A stretch of DNA of 52,918 nucleotides from Streptomycetaceae bacterium. GTDB taxonomy: Bacteria > Actinomycetota > Actinomycetes > Nanopelagicales > Nanopelagicaceae. This document shows, piece by piece, positions 20,194-28,517 of the stretch (the first letter of the stretch is position 1; each line of letters begins with the position of its first letter). The translations under genes were made by a program, and so were the position numbers. The notes under the pieces are model-generated. The model was not told where the DNA came from. It saw only the letters and a program-made list of their open reading frames with translations, and searched no databases. Location: assembly GCA_007279945.1 (NCBI GenBank), contig QYPG01000038.1, forward strand, positions 1 through 52,918. The letters are read 5' to 3'.

Positions 20194-20451
20194 ATGAGTA
20201 CAAAGAAAATCGACTCCGCTGTAAAATCAGAGGTCAGAATCGCTGTAGCACGTGTTGCCTCAGATCTATTTTTCGAGAGCGCCCAAACTGCAGCGGAAAT
20301 CAAGAGCGCAGTTGCCGATGCACTTGCATCTGGTAAGCCATTGACGTTAACCGATATTCGTGGCCACGAGATCATTGTTCCAGCAGACAAAATCGGCTAT
20401 GTCGAGGTCGGCGAAGCCGCATCTCGTCGCGTCGGTTTCGGCGCTGCATAA
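20194..20451 (+). CDS. DUF3107 family protein (TB9.4/Rv3208A-like)
   Basis: An 85-residue protein. The family core VRIAVARVASDLFFESAQTA is followed by EIKSAVADALASGKPLTLTD and a strand ending IIVPADKIGYVEVG. The C-terminal RRVGFG is characteristic. Most members are about 70-95 residues. The N-terminal 13 residues (MSTKKIDSAVKSE) are slightly longer than usual. I chose the ATG at 20194 over an upstream in-frame ATG within the TetR gene because of the TAGGAT box 7 nt before it. The molecular function is unknown. Confidence 0.88.
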   Translation: MSTKKIDSAVKSEVRIAVARVASDLFFESAQTAAEIKSAVADALASGKPLTLTDIRGHEIIVPADKIGYVEVGEAASRRVGFGAA

Positions 20452-20452
20452 C

Positions 20453-21793
20453 GTGGCAAATACTTTCGCCGATCTTCCTCTTCGTCCCGAAACGATTGAA
20501 GCTCTTCATGCGCACGGTTTCATTGCACCCTTTGCGATTCAAGAAATGGTGCTACCAATTGCTCTCAGTGATGGTGATGTCATTGGCCAAGCAAAGACTG
20601 GTACTGGAAAAACTTTAGCTTTTGGAATTCCAGTTATAGAGCGCGTAATTGCGCCGAATGATGCAGAGTGGGCAGATTTTTCAAACAAGGGAATGCCGCA
20701 AGTGTTAATCGTTGTTCCAACGCGCGAACTGTGTACGCAAGTCACACGCGATATTGAAGAGTTAGCTGCCAGTCGTGGAATCAGAACGTTAGCTGTTTAT
20801 GGGGGCCGTGCCTTCGAGCCTCAAATTGAAGCTCTGCACGCTGGTGTGGAGATCGTTGTTGGAACGCCTGGGCGTCTTTTAGATTTATCTCGGCAAGGTC
20901 AGCTAAAGCTTAAAGAGGTTTCTCGCTTAGTGCTAGATGAGGCCGATGAGATGTTGGATCTTGGATTCTTACCCGATGTTGAAAAGATTTTAGCTAATAC
21001 TCCTAACAGAGCTCAGACGATGCTCTTTTCGGCCACAATGCCGGGCGACATCATCGCGCTTGCGCGCCGCTTTATGAATCAACCCACACATATTCGTACT
21101 CAAGATAGCGAAGACGAAGGCGCAGTTGTCACTCGTATTAAGCAGCACGTCTTGCGGGCGCATGCCATGGATAAAATTGAAATGTTGGCCCGAATTTTGC
21201 AAGCCGATGGTCGTGGACCAACTATTGTTTTTTGTCGCACTAAGCGCACATGTCAAAAAACTGCCGACGATCTAATTGAGCGTGGCTTTCGCGCCGCCAC
21301 AATTCATGGTGATTTAGGTCAAGGTGCACGCGAAAAGGCTTTAGGTGACTTCAAGGGTGGAAAATCTGATGTACTTGTAGCAACCGATGTTGCCGCACGC
21401 GGAATTGATATCGAAGGAATTACACACGTCATTAACTATCAATGTCCTGAAGATGAGAAGACTTATGTTCACCGTATTGGTCGTACTGCACGTGCAGGAG
21501 CCGATGGTATTGCAGTGACTTTTGTCGACTGGGACGAACTTGCACGATGGAAGATGATTAATCAAACTTTAGATCTGGGTTTAACTGAACCTGAAGAGAC
21601 TTATTCTTCATCTCCACATCTCTATGAAGTTCTTGATATTCCGACTGGTTCTACTGGACGAATGACTAAATCTAAACCTGTTGTAAGAGTTGAAAGTAAA
21701 GCACCCGTAAAACGTGCACTAGCTAAGGCAACATCCCCAAAAGAAAAAATAGAGCGCACTAGGACGAGAACCAAAAAGTTTAAAGAAAGCTAA
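20453..21793 (+). CDS. rhlE: DEAD-box ATP-dependent RNA helicase
   Basis: A 446-residue RNA helicase. The motifs read in order: FAIQEMVLPI (Q motif), AKTGTGKT (I), PTRELC (Ia), TPGRLL (Ib), DEAD (II), SAT (III), IVFCRTKRTCQK (IV), ATDVAARGIDI (V) and HRIGRTARAG (VI). The C-terminal 60 residues are Lys/Arg/Thr-rich, likely RNA-binding. It probably unwinds structured RNA during ribosome assembly or cold adaptation. I place the start at GTG 20453-20455, one base after the DUF3107 stop, because the family core begins just after (FADLPL); the upstream frame overlaps DUF3107. There is no good ribosome binding site, so reinitiation from DUF3107 is likely. Confidence 0.92.
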   Translation: MANTFADLPLRPETIEALHAHGFIAPFAIQEMVLPIALSDGDVIGQAKTGTGKTLAFGIPVIERVIAPNDAEWADFSNKGMPQVLIVVPTRELCTQVTRDIEELAASRGIRTLAVYGGRAFEPQIEALHAGVEIVVGTPGRLLDLSRQGQLKLKEVSRLVLDEADEMLDLGFLPDVEKILANTPNRAQTMLFSATMPGDIIALARRFMNQPTHIRTQDSEDEGAVVTRIKQHVLRAHAMDKIEMLARILQADGRGPTIVFCRTKRTCQKTADDLIERGFRAATIHGDLGQGAREKALGDFKGGKSDVLVATDVAARGIDIEGITHVINYQCPEDEKTYVHRIGRTARAGADGIAVTFVDWDELARWKMINQTLDLGLTEPEETYSSSPHLYEVLDIPTGSTGRMTKSKPVVRVESKAPVKRALAKATSPKEKIERTRTRTKKFKES

Positions 21794-22410
21794 GCCACAA
21801 CAAAAATTCGAATTGCATCAACGAGCATCTGTACAGCGATGGCAGCAAGTAATAATCCAGCGATACGAGCAACTAGAGTCACGCCGGACTCTTTAATAAC
21901 TTTCAAGATTGATGTAGAAGCCATCAGGGCACCAGCAATTGCTAAGTGGACCGCAACAATGGCGCCGATTAAACCGGCAACCATAGAAGCGTTGTCGGCC
22001 TGCTGAACAAAGATCATCGTTGCAACAATTGCTCCTGGACCAGCAAGCAGTGGAGTTCCAAGTGGGACAAGTGCAATATTTGAATCCTCGTTCGAATTTC
22101 TATTACCGCCTTTGCCGCCGGTTAAAAGATCCAGTGAAATAAGCAGAAGCAAGAGTGCGCCGGCAGCTTGAAGGGCTGCCATGGAAACATTTAAGTAACT
22201 CAAGATGAATCGGCCAAATAAGGCAAAGAGAGTGATGACAAAAAATGAAACTGATGCGGCCTTTAAAGCAAGCTTACGTCGCTCTTGTGCCGGCTTATGA
22301 GCAACCAGGGCCAAGAAAATCGGTGTTGCACCGGGTGGATCCATAATTACAAAGAGAGTTACGAAGGATTGAATTGCAAATGTGAGCGCACTTATCTGAG
22401 CTACTTTCAT
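21790..22410 (-). CDS. MarC/UPF0056 family integral membrane protein
   Basis: A 206-residue protein with six membrane segments. The MarC signature is visible as FVIMDPPGATPIFLAL near the N-terminus and VPLGTPLLAGPGAI in the middle, in a pseudo-repeat arrangement. The family is conserved but its transport function is not established. It is the last gene of a three-gene minus operon with ATGA overlaps (DMT-PHP-MarC) and interlocks stops with the helicase gene (21790-21793). Confidence 0.88.
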   Translation of the reverse strand: MKVAQISALTFAIQSFVTLFVIMDPPGATPIFLALVAHKPAQERRKLALKAASVSFFVITLFALFGRFILSYLNVSMAALQAAGALLLLLISLDLLTGGKGGNRNSNEDSNIALVPLGTPLLAGPGAIVATMIFVQQADNASMVAGLIGAIVAVHLAIAGALMASTSILKVIKESGVTLVARIAGLLLAAIAVQMLVDAIRIFVVA

Positions 22411-23252
22411 GCCCTCACTACCCTTCGACTATTTGATTGAGCTTCAAGTCTTTCCCACTGATCTGGACTAGTCCCATACTCACCTAACGAATTAAGTTTA
22501 CCGCTTCCGTGATAGTCGCTGGCCCCGGTTATTACTAAATCAAGATCTAGGGCAATCTCACGTAACATTGCTCTCTCATCAGGGTTTTGATCGCGGTGAT
22601 CAACTTCAATTCCATTTAAACCAGCATCTACTAAGCTCTTAAAATCTGAAGTTTGTAGAATTTTTCCTCTAAGTGAAGCGAATGGATGGGCGATTACTGC
22701 AACTCCCCCAGCGCTTCGAATTATTCCAATCGCAACCTCGGGAGTTGGCGCTGCATGAGAGACATAAAACTGAGAATCATTGTTGAGCATTCCTTGAAAT
22801 GCCTCATCGCGAGATTTAATTATTCCTTTATTGACAAGGGCATCTGCAAGATGTGGGCGGCCTAAGGTTGCACCTTCCGGAAGTGCCTCATAAACATCCT
22901 CCATTGCAATATCTATACCAGTCTGCCGCATTTTTTCAATCATTTTTCGCATTCTGGGCAGTCGACCATCACGTGTTTCTTCAAGCATGATTTGCATCTC
23001 TGTGTGCCCACCATCAAAGAGCAACCCAAGCATATGAACGCTAATGCCATCTTCAGTTAAACAAGAAATCTCACTACCTAAAGCTAAACCAAGTGTTCCT
23101 CTTAAGCTTTCGGTCGCCTCTGCCCATCCTGAAGTCGTATCGTGATCAGTAACTCCAATAACACTCATCCCCAATGAAATAGCCTTATTAATGAGCTCTC
23201 TTGGAGAATCAGTGCCATCACTTCTATTAGTGTGAGTATGTAAATCGATCAT
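22407..23252 (-). CDS. PHP-domain phosphoesterase (TrpH/RNase AM-like)
   Basis: A 281-residue metal-dependent phosphoesterase. PHP motif I is MIDLHTHTNRSDGT, motif II VTDHDTTSGW, then EISC; later come IAHPFAS and GIEVDHRD, and GASDYHGSG at the end. Relatives act on nucleoside 3',5'-bisphosphates or trim RNA 5' ends. I chose the ATG at 23250-23252, since motif I follows directly; a longer frame to 23366 lies inside the transporter gene. ATGA overlaps join it to both neighbours, so all three are co-translated. Confidence 0.9.
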   Translation of the reverse strand: MIDLHTHTNRSDGTDSPRELINKAISLGMSVIGVTDHDTTSGWAEATESLRGTLGLALGSEISCLTEDGISVHMLGLLFDGGHTEMQIMLEETRDGRLPRMRKMIEKMRQTGIDIAMEDVYEALPEGATLGRPHLADALVNKGIIKSRDEAFQGMLNNDSQFYVSHAAPTPEVAIGIIRSAGGVAVIAHPFASLRGKILQTSDFKSLVDAGLNGIEVDHRDQNPDERAMLREIALDLDLVITGASDYHGSGKLNSLGEYGTSPDQWERLEAQSNSRRVVRA

Positions 23253-24172
23253 GGTGTTATTTCGTTTTGATTTACTCGACTGCGGGTTACCACTAATACG
23301 CACCCAGTCAATATAAGTGCAATCCCCGGAAGAATTCCAAGCGGTGGTTTCTGTCCAATCCACCAAATCGCAAGAATTGAGCTCACTGGAACTTCAAAAA
23401 ATATAATCAAAGAAACGATTGCGGGTGATACACGTTTCAACGCTGAATTAAACATTGTATGACCAAGAATCTGAGCACCTAAAATAAGTCCGAGAAGAAT
23501 CCACCACTCACGTGCAGTGAATTGAAATAGAGGTACACCTGAAATAATAACTATTGGGAGCACTGTCACTGCGCAAATAAAATAACAAATGGTTGTGTAA
23601 GTTGTAGTCTCTAAAGTTCGCTGTGCTCTTGAACCAGCCATCATGTATAAGGCAGCTAAAGCCGCAGAGAGCAATGCAGCAATGTCACCAAGAAAAGATT
23701 TAAATGAAATATTAAGGTCTACACCAGAGATGAGTAAGACGCCAGAAAAGCTGACAATCATTCCTAGCCAAACCGATGATGGAATCTGACCCCCACTCAA
23801 TTTTACAAAGAGTGCCGCAAAGATGGGTTGCAGTGCGACAAGGGCAGTCCCCGCGGCAACGGTTGTCCAGCGCATAGCAAGGAAGAAGCCAATAAAGTGA
23901 ACGGCTAGAACAACACCTGCAGTAATGGCCCACGTGACTCCTTCACGGTGGGCTCGGTGCCGCAACGCAAAGGGCAGGGTTAATATCGCTCCCCCTAAAT
24001 TTCTCCAAAAAATTAAAGTTGTGATTGGCATAGTGCTCATTGCAATGAGTGGGCCAGATGTACCTATTCCGATGATTCCAAGACCTAGTCGGATCAAGTC
24101 CGGTCGAGCCGGGATAGCGGTGTGACTGTCGCGATTGTGATGCCCGTTCTGCAATTGTTCTCCTGCATCCAT
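23249..24172 (-). CDS. EamA/DMT-superfamily transporter
   Basis: A 307-residue, ten-helix drug/metabolite transporter with two EamA repeats. The first repeat includes PITTLIFWRNLGGAILTLPF and AGTALVALQPIFAALF; the second includes AQILGHTMFNSALKRVSPAI and SLIIFFEVPVSSILAIWWIG. The substrate is unknown. The ATG at 24170-24172 is supported by a TACCTT box 6 nt upstream; an in-frame TTG seven codons later with AGGAG before it is the alternative. It is divergent from the MgtE-like gene with only 22 bp between the two start codons. Confidence 0.85.
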   Translation of the reverse strand: MDAGEQLQNGHHNRDSHTAIPARPDLIRLGLGIIGIGTSGPLIAMSTMPITTLIFWRNLGGAILTLPFALRHRAHREGVTWAITAGVVLAVHFIGFFLAMRWTTVAAGTALVALQPIFAALFVKLSGGQIPSSVWLGMIVSFSGVLLISGVDLNISFKSFLGDIAALLSAALAALYMMAGSRAQRTLETTTYTTICYFICAVTVLPIVIISGVPLFQFTAREWWILLGLILGAQILGHTMFNSALKRVSPAIVSLIIFFEVPVSSILAIWWIGQKPPLGILPGIALILTGCVLVVTRSRVNQNEITP

Positions 24173-24178
24173 TAGGTA

Positions 24179-24188
24179 AAGGTACCCT
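24179..24188. promoter_or_regulatory. overlapping divergent -10 boxes, DMT transporter / MgtE-like gene
   Basis: Minus-strand TACCTT (24179-24184) is 6 nt from the transporter ATG; plus-strand TACCCT (24183-24188) is 6 nt from the ATG at 24195. The two hexamers share the TA at 24183-24184, so only one polymerase can bind at a time. Both transcripts would lack a leader. Confidence 0.5.
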
Positions 24189-24194
24189 TAACCC

Positions 24195-25466
24195 ATGAGC
24201 GGCAATCTCCTAAACCGAGTATTTCTCGCCCGTCTTGCAGGCACCGCGGTTTTTGACCCAAATGGTGATCCAGTAGGAAAGGTGCGAGATGCTGTGGCAA
24301 CCCTTCGTACTAATAACTTACCTCCACGTGTTCTTGGCTTAGTTGTAGAAGTTCCACTCCGCCGTCGAGTCTTTGTTCCAATAACTCGAGTCACATCGAT
24401 TGAAAGTGGTGCAGTTGTAATTACTGGATTACTAAATATGCGCCGGTATGAAACACGCCCTGGCGAAGTTTTAATTCTGGGTGACATGCTCGATCGCTCA
24501 ATTACCCATGTTGCATCGGGTGAACGTGTGATAGTTGAAGACATGGGCATGGAACAAAATCGCACAGGTGACTGGCTCATTAATCGGGTTCACATCATGC
24601 GTCCTGGCCGTGGACTTCGTCGTAAAGGAGCAACCTCAACTGTTGCTTGGGAAGAAGTTATTGGCTTTGCCCATACTGAACAAAATCAAGGTGTAACAAA
24701 TCTTCTTTCAACTCTTGCAAATTTGCGTGCAGCAGATCTTGCTACTGTCCTGCAAGATTTGCCGGCTAAGCGTCGTGTAGAAATTGCTGGAGCTTTAGAC
24801 GACGAGCGCCTTGCAGATGTTTTAGAGGAGATGGATGAAGACGATCGCGTTGCACTTCTTGAAGCCCTTGAAGGCGAGCGAGCTGCAGATGTGCTTGGTG
24901 AAATGGATCCAGATGATGCCGCCGACTTGCTGCGAGAAATGGGACAAGAGCGCGCCGAAGCACTTTTAGAGTTGATGGAGCCCGAAGATGCTGAAGATGT
25001 CTTGCGTCTGATGAACTATGAAGATTATTCAGCGGGCGGAATGATGACTACTGAGCCAATTGTTATGAGTGCCGATTATTCTGTTGCCGATGCTTTAGCT
25101 GCCGTTCGACAAAAAGAAATTTCACCCGCCTTAGCCTCGCAAATTTATATCTGCCGCCAGCCACTTGAAACTCCTACTGGACGTTTTATCGGTACGGTTC
25201 ATTACCAACGTTTATTGCGCGAACCGCCGTCAATTTTACTTGGTTCAATTGTTGATACTGACTCTAAAGGTGTGAAGCCAGATGCAACTCTGCATGAGGT
25301 TTCTTCACATTTAGCTAGTTACAACATGCTCTCACTTCCGGTGATTGATGCCAACGAACGTTTATTGGGTGCAATTACTGTCGATGACGTGCTGGACCAC
25401 TTGCTGCCAGATAACTGGCGTCATGATCACCGCGAGAAATCGCCTGTCGCATATAAGGAGGTCTAA
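24195..25466 (+). CDS. MgtE N-domain/CBS protein without the channel (Rv1232c-like)
   Basis: A 423-residue soluble protein. The first part (about 1-140) is PRC-barrel-like (FLARLAGTAVFDPNGDPVGK). The MgtE intracellular N-domain follows (about 160-280), with superhelical repeats LADVLEEMDEDDRVALLEAL and ADVLGEMDPDDAADLL. Two CBS motifs run from about 285 to the end (MMTTEPIVMSADYSVADAL; NMLSLPVIDANERLLGAITV). The transmembrane Mg2+ channel domain of true MgtE is absent, as usual for this actinobacterial type. It probably senses Mg2+ or nucleotides. The DUF1003 gene follows 2 nt later, making a two-gene operon. Confidence 0.85.
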   Translation: MSGNLLNRVFLARLAGTAVFDPNGDPVGKVRDAVATLRTNNLPPRVLGLVVEVPLRRRVFVPITRVTSIESGAVVITGLLNMRRYETRPGEVLILGDMLDRSITHVASGERVIVEDMGMEQNRTGDWLINRVHIMRPGRGLRRKGATSTVAWEEVIGFAHTEQNQGVTNLLSTLANLRAADLATVLQDLPAKRRVEIAGALDDERLADVLEEMDEDDRVALLEALEGERAADVLGEMDPDDAADLLREMGQERAEALLELMEPEDAEDVLRLMNYEDYSAGGMMTTEPIVMSADYSVADALAAVRQKEISPALASQIYICRQPLETPTGRFIGTVHYQRLLREPPSILLGSIVDTDSKGVKPDATLHEVSSHLASYNMLSLPVIDANERLLGAITVDDVLDHLLPDNWRHDHREKSPVAYKEV

Positions 25467-25468
25467 GA

Positions 25469-25966
25469 ATGGCACGTGCATTTGGTTTAGATACTCCACG
25501 CGAAACTCGCCGTTCACTTCGACCTAACTTTGATCCAGAGACCTTTGGTCGCATGTCTGAGCGATTTGCGCGCTTCTTAGGCACTGCACGATTCTTGGTT
25601 TACATGACGGTTTTTGTACTTTCGTGGGTTGCTTGGAACGCATTAGCTCCAAGGGACATGCGCTTTGATGACTATCCTTTTATTTTCTTGACGCTGATTC
25701 TTTCACTTCAAGCTTCTTACGCTGCACCTTTGATTTTGCTTGCGCAAAATCGTCAAGCAGATAGAGATCGAATTCAGCTCAATGAAGACCGTGCGCGAAA
25801 TGAGCGCAGTATTGCCGATGCCGAATACTTAACTCGGGAAATAGCATCACTGCGAATCTCATTGGGTGACGTTGCAACTCGGGATTTTGTTCGAAGTGAG
25901 CTTTCAGATATAGCTAAAGAAGTAGTTGCTGAGTTACGTAGCGATTCCCAAGCGGACTCCAAGTAA
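25469..25966 (+). CDS. DUF1003 family membrane protein
   Basis: A 165-residue protein with two membrane helices (about residues 43-61 and 69-90): FLVYMTVFVLSWVAWNAL, then FIFLTLILSLQASYAAPLIL. The family motif QNRQADRDR follows. The C-terminal half is a charged helical or coiled-coil region. AAGGAGG lies 7 nt upstream of the ATG and inside the end of the preceding gene. Its 3' end overlaps the 3' end of mrp by 33 bp. Function is unknown; its pairing with the MgtE-N protein is conserved in actinobacteria. Confidence 0.87.
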   Translation: MARAFGLDTPRETRRSLRPNFDPETFGRMSERFARFLGTARFLVYMTVFVLSWVAWNALAPRDMRFDDYPFIFLTLILSLQASYAAPLILLAQNRQADRDRIQLNEDRARNERSIADAEYLTREIASLRISLGDVATRDFVRSELSDIAKEVVAELRSDSQADSK

Positions 25967-27055
25967 AGACTTACTGCGCCTGATTAGTTTTTCTGCAATA
26001 GCAGTTAGTGCTAGTGCGCTTGCTGATTCTGGATCGGCGATAACTACGGGTATGCCTTGATCGCCACCCATACGAAGATCGATGCTAAATGGAATCTTTC
26101 CAAGAAGTGGTACTTCGCTGCCAACCAGTGTTGAAAGTCGTTTGGAAGTTTCTTCGCCTCCACCATTTCCAAAGAGTGAAACCGTTTGACCCGTTGCGGC
26201 ATCGGTGTATTCAGACATATTCTCAACGACACCAATCACCTGCTGATGAATCTGATGCGCAATTCGGCCTGCGCGTTCGGCTACTTCAGCGGCGGCGATC
26301 TGAGGGGTCGTCACAACTAAGATTTCAGATGTTGGAATCAACTGACCTAACGATATTGCGAGATCTCCGGTCCCTGGTGGCAAATCGATGAGTAGCAAGT
26401 CTAAATCGCCCCAATAAGCATCAGATAAGAGCTGCTCAAGTACGCGATGCAAAAGTGGACCGCGGTATGCCACCGCATCGCTGCGCTCAGGCTTAAACAT
26501 CTCCATCGATACCGTCTTTACCCCATAAGACTCAAGGGGAATAAACATCTGATCAATGGCCGTTGGCCGTTGGCCCATCAAACCCATCAAACGTGGAATT
26601 GAATGTCCATAAACATCGGCATCCAAGATTCCTACACGTAGACCTTTACTTGCTGCTGCAACTGCAAGATTGACCGTAACTGAAGATTTTCCAACGCCGC
26701 CTTTTCCAGAAGCGATTCCAATTACTCGAGTCAATGAATCTGGTTGAGCAAATGGAATAAATTTTTCACGGCCATTGCGCATAATTTTCTTAACGTTATC
26801 TCGCTGATCTTGATTCATCACACCAAAATCAAGCTGTACAGATTTCACTCCAGCTATTTTTGTTAGCGCATTTGTAACATCACCGCGTAGGCGATCTTGC
26901 ATTGGGCAACCTGAAATGGTGAGAAGAATTCGAATTGAAACTTCTCCATCAATCTCAGAAAGATCCTCAACCATTCCAAGTTCGGTAATAGAACGATGAA
27001 GCTCGGGATCCTGAACAGTTGTTAACGCCTCGGCTAACTCGTCGATTAAACTCAT
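25934..27055 (-). CDS. mrp: Mrp/ApbC family Fe-S carrier ATPase
   Basis: A 373-residue P-loop ATPase with an N-terminal MIP18/DUF59 domain (about 1-95; VQDPELHRSITELGMV). The deviant Walker A is IASGKGGVGKSSVTVNLA (about 113-130), followed by DADVYGHSIPRLMG and LLIDLPPGTGD. It carries Fe-S clusters to target proteins. The classic CxxC of the C-terminal domain is not visible, a feature that varies in actinobacterial Mrp. Its ATG overlaps the tatB stop (ATGA), so the two are coupled. Confidence 0.92.
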   Translation of the reverse strand: MSLIDELAEALTTVQDPELHRSITELGMVEDLSEIDGEVSIRILLTISGCPMQDRLRGDVTNALTKIAGVKSVQLDFGVMNQDQRDNVKKIMRNGREKFIPFAQPDSLTRVIGIASGKGGVGKSSVTVNLAVAAASKGLRVGILDADVYGHSIPRLMGLMGQRPTAIDQMFIPLESYGVKTVSMEMFKPERSDAVAYRGPLLHRVLEQLLSDAYWGDLDLLLIDLPPGTGDLAISLGQLIPTSEILVVTTPQIAAAEVAERAGRIAHQIHQQVIGVVENMSEYTDAATGQTVSLFGNGGGEETSKRLSTLVGSEVPLLGKIPFSIDLRMGGDQGIPVVIADPESASALALTAIAEKLIRRSKSLLGVRLGIAT

Positions 27056-27357
27056 ATTAAATCAGGATCGATTCGCGCTTCAGGACGCTTAGGTTTTGAG
27101 ACTGGTTGCTCCTCCATGAGGTCAGCTAATTGCTTCTTAACAAAAGTTTTTGGGTGCAAGTCCTTTGGTTGTAAGTTTTCAAAACCTGGCCCTAAATTCT
27201 CTTTCAACTCAGCAGTGGCAACTTGTGACAAATCTCGAATCTTTTTTACCCATTTAGCAGCTTCAACGGCAACTTTAGGTAGACGCTCTGGTCCAACTAA
27301 AAGCATTGCCAATAGCGCAAGTCCCAATAGTTCACCAGCGCCGATGTCAAAGAACAT
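27052..27357 (-). CDS. tatB: Sec-independent translocase subunit TatB
   Basis: A 101-residue TatB-type protein: one N-terminal membrane helix with the conserved Glu (FFDIGAGELLGLALLAMLLV), hinge GPERLPK, then an amphipathic helix (AVEAAKWVKKIRDLSQVA). The charged tail is shorter than in many TatB proteins. It would recognise folded Tat substrates with TatC; tatC is not in this window. A TAGGCT box 6 nt upstream of the ATG suggests a leaderless transcript for tatB-mrp, separate from htrA. Confidence 0.9.
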   Translation of the reverse strand: MFFDIGAGELLGLALLAMLLVGPERLPKVAVEAAKWVKKIRDLSQVATAELKENLGPGFENLQPKDLHPKTFVKKQLADLMEEQPVSKPKRPEARIDPDLI

Positions 27358-27363
27358 TAGGTA

Positions 27364-27369
27364 AGCCTA
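27364..27369 (-). promoter_or_regulatory. -10 box (TAGGCT) for leaderless tatB-mrp transcript
   Basis: TAGGCT, 6 nt (TACCTA), then the tatB ATG. It lies in the 26-bp gap after htrA. Confidence 0.45.
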
Positions 27370-27383
27370 CCTGCCACAGCTCT

Positions 27384-28505
27384 TTAATTTTTCGCAGCGA
27401 TTAAGTTCAAGGTGGCGCTAAATTCCTTACCATTGCGCAGATATATAACCTTTACCCGGTCACCGACGCTTTGTGCACGAACTGCAACAATTAACTCTTC
27501 CGCCGTAGTTATTTCGCGATTCTCAAACTTAACAATGACATCACCTGGCTTTAACCCTGCCTTTTGGGCTGGTCCACCAGACATGATCGCCGAACTAGTC
27601 GCAGCAATATGAGCTCCGACACGGGTGTAGTTCATGTCCAAAGCCACTCCTAATACTGGATATGTAGCCTTGCCAGATTTGATCAGTTGATCTGCAGTCT
27701 TCCTTGCTTGATTTATTGGAATTGCAAAACCAAGACCGATAGAACCTGTTTGTGAAGATGTACCAAGTGAGGCAATTGCTGAATTGACACCAATGACTGC
27801 GCCTGTTGAATCTACTAGCGGACCACCTGAGTTTCCAGGATTAATTGCGGCATCAGTTTGTAGTGCATTAATAAATGAATTATCAGTTGCTGAGTTTCCC
27901 GCAGTCACTGGGCGATCTTTAGCACTGATGATTCCTAAGGTAACCGTTCCCGACAAACCAAGCGGCGAGCCAATTGCTATGACTGGATCACCAACAGCGA
28001 TTTTGTCGCTATCTCCTAATTGTAAAGCTGGAAGATTTGTTGCACTAATTTTAATCACAGATAAGTCATACGAGGCATCGCGGCCAATAATTGTTCCATC
28101 ATAAACATCTCCATTATTGAGAGATACTCGAATGGTTCCACCATTTTCAGCTACTGCGGCGATAACATGATTATTAGTTAAAATATATCCTTTACTATCA
28201 ATAACAAATCCCGAACCAGTACCGCTGCCACTAGAAGATCTTGTTGTTATTGAGACAACTGATGGAAGAACTCTTTGAGCGATGCCAGCAACTGAATCCG
28301 GTGCACGTTCAATCGTGCTAGAAGACGAGACTAAATTGGCACTATGAAATAATGGTGTACCCGTTGAATTAACTCCCAGAAATCCACCGACTGTTCCGGC
28401 AAGGAGAGCCACTAGAACGATAGTGCCCCTGGAGTTTTTTCGTGCATTATTAATTTCCCACCAGGCCGGCGCAATCTGTGACTTCTTAACTCTCGGAAAA
28501 ATCAT
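27384..28505 (-). CDS. htrA: HtrA/DegP-type membrane-anchored serine protease
   Basis: A 373-residue envelope quality-control protease. A cytoplasmic stretch of about 26 residues precedes one membrane helix (about 27-46). The trypsin-like domain follows with catalytic triad His113 (TNNHVIA), Asp147 (SYDLSVI) and Ser226 (GNSGGP). A single PDZ domain covers the last 95 residues (AGLKPGDVIVKFENREI). In M. tuberculosis htrA lies beside sigE-rseA, tatB and an O-methyltransferase; here those neighbours are kept but sigE and rseA are gone. Confidence 0.94.
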   Translation of the reverse strand: MIFPRVKKSQIAPAWWEINNARKNSRGTIVLVALLAGTVGGFLGVNSTGTPLFHSANLVSSSSTIERAPDSVAGIAQRVLPSVVSITTRSSSGSGTGSGFVIDSKGYILTNNHVIAAVAENGGTIRVSLNNGDVYDGTIIGRDASYDLSVIKISATNLPALQLGDSDKIAVGDPVIAIGSPLGLSGTVTLGIISAKDRPVTAGNSATDNSFINALQTDAAINPGNSGGPLVDSTGAVIGVNSAIASLGTSSQTGSIGLGFAIPINQARKTADQLIKSGKATYPVLGVALDMNYTRVGAHIAATSSAIMSGGPAQKAGLKPGDVIVKFENREITTAEELIVAVRAQSVGDRVKVIYLRNGKEFSATLNLIAAKN

Positions 28506-28517
28506 ACTTTCATTCTG

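Noticed and set aside
24188-24580. 130-residue minus-strand ORF opposite the MgtE-like gene
   Set aside because: Low-complexity Arg/Ser/Thr composition and complete overlap with a real gene that has its own promoter.
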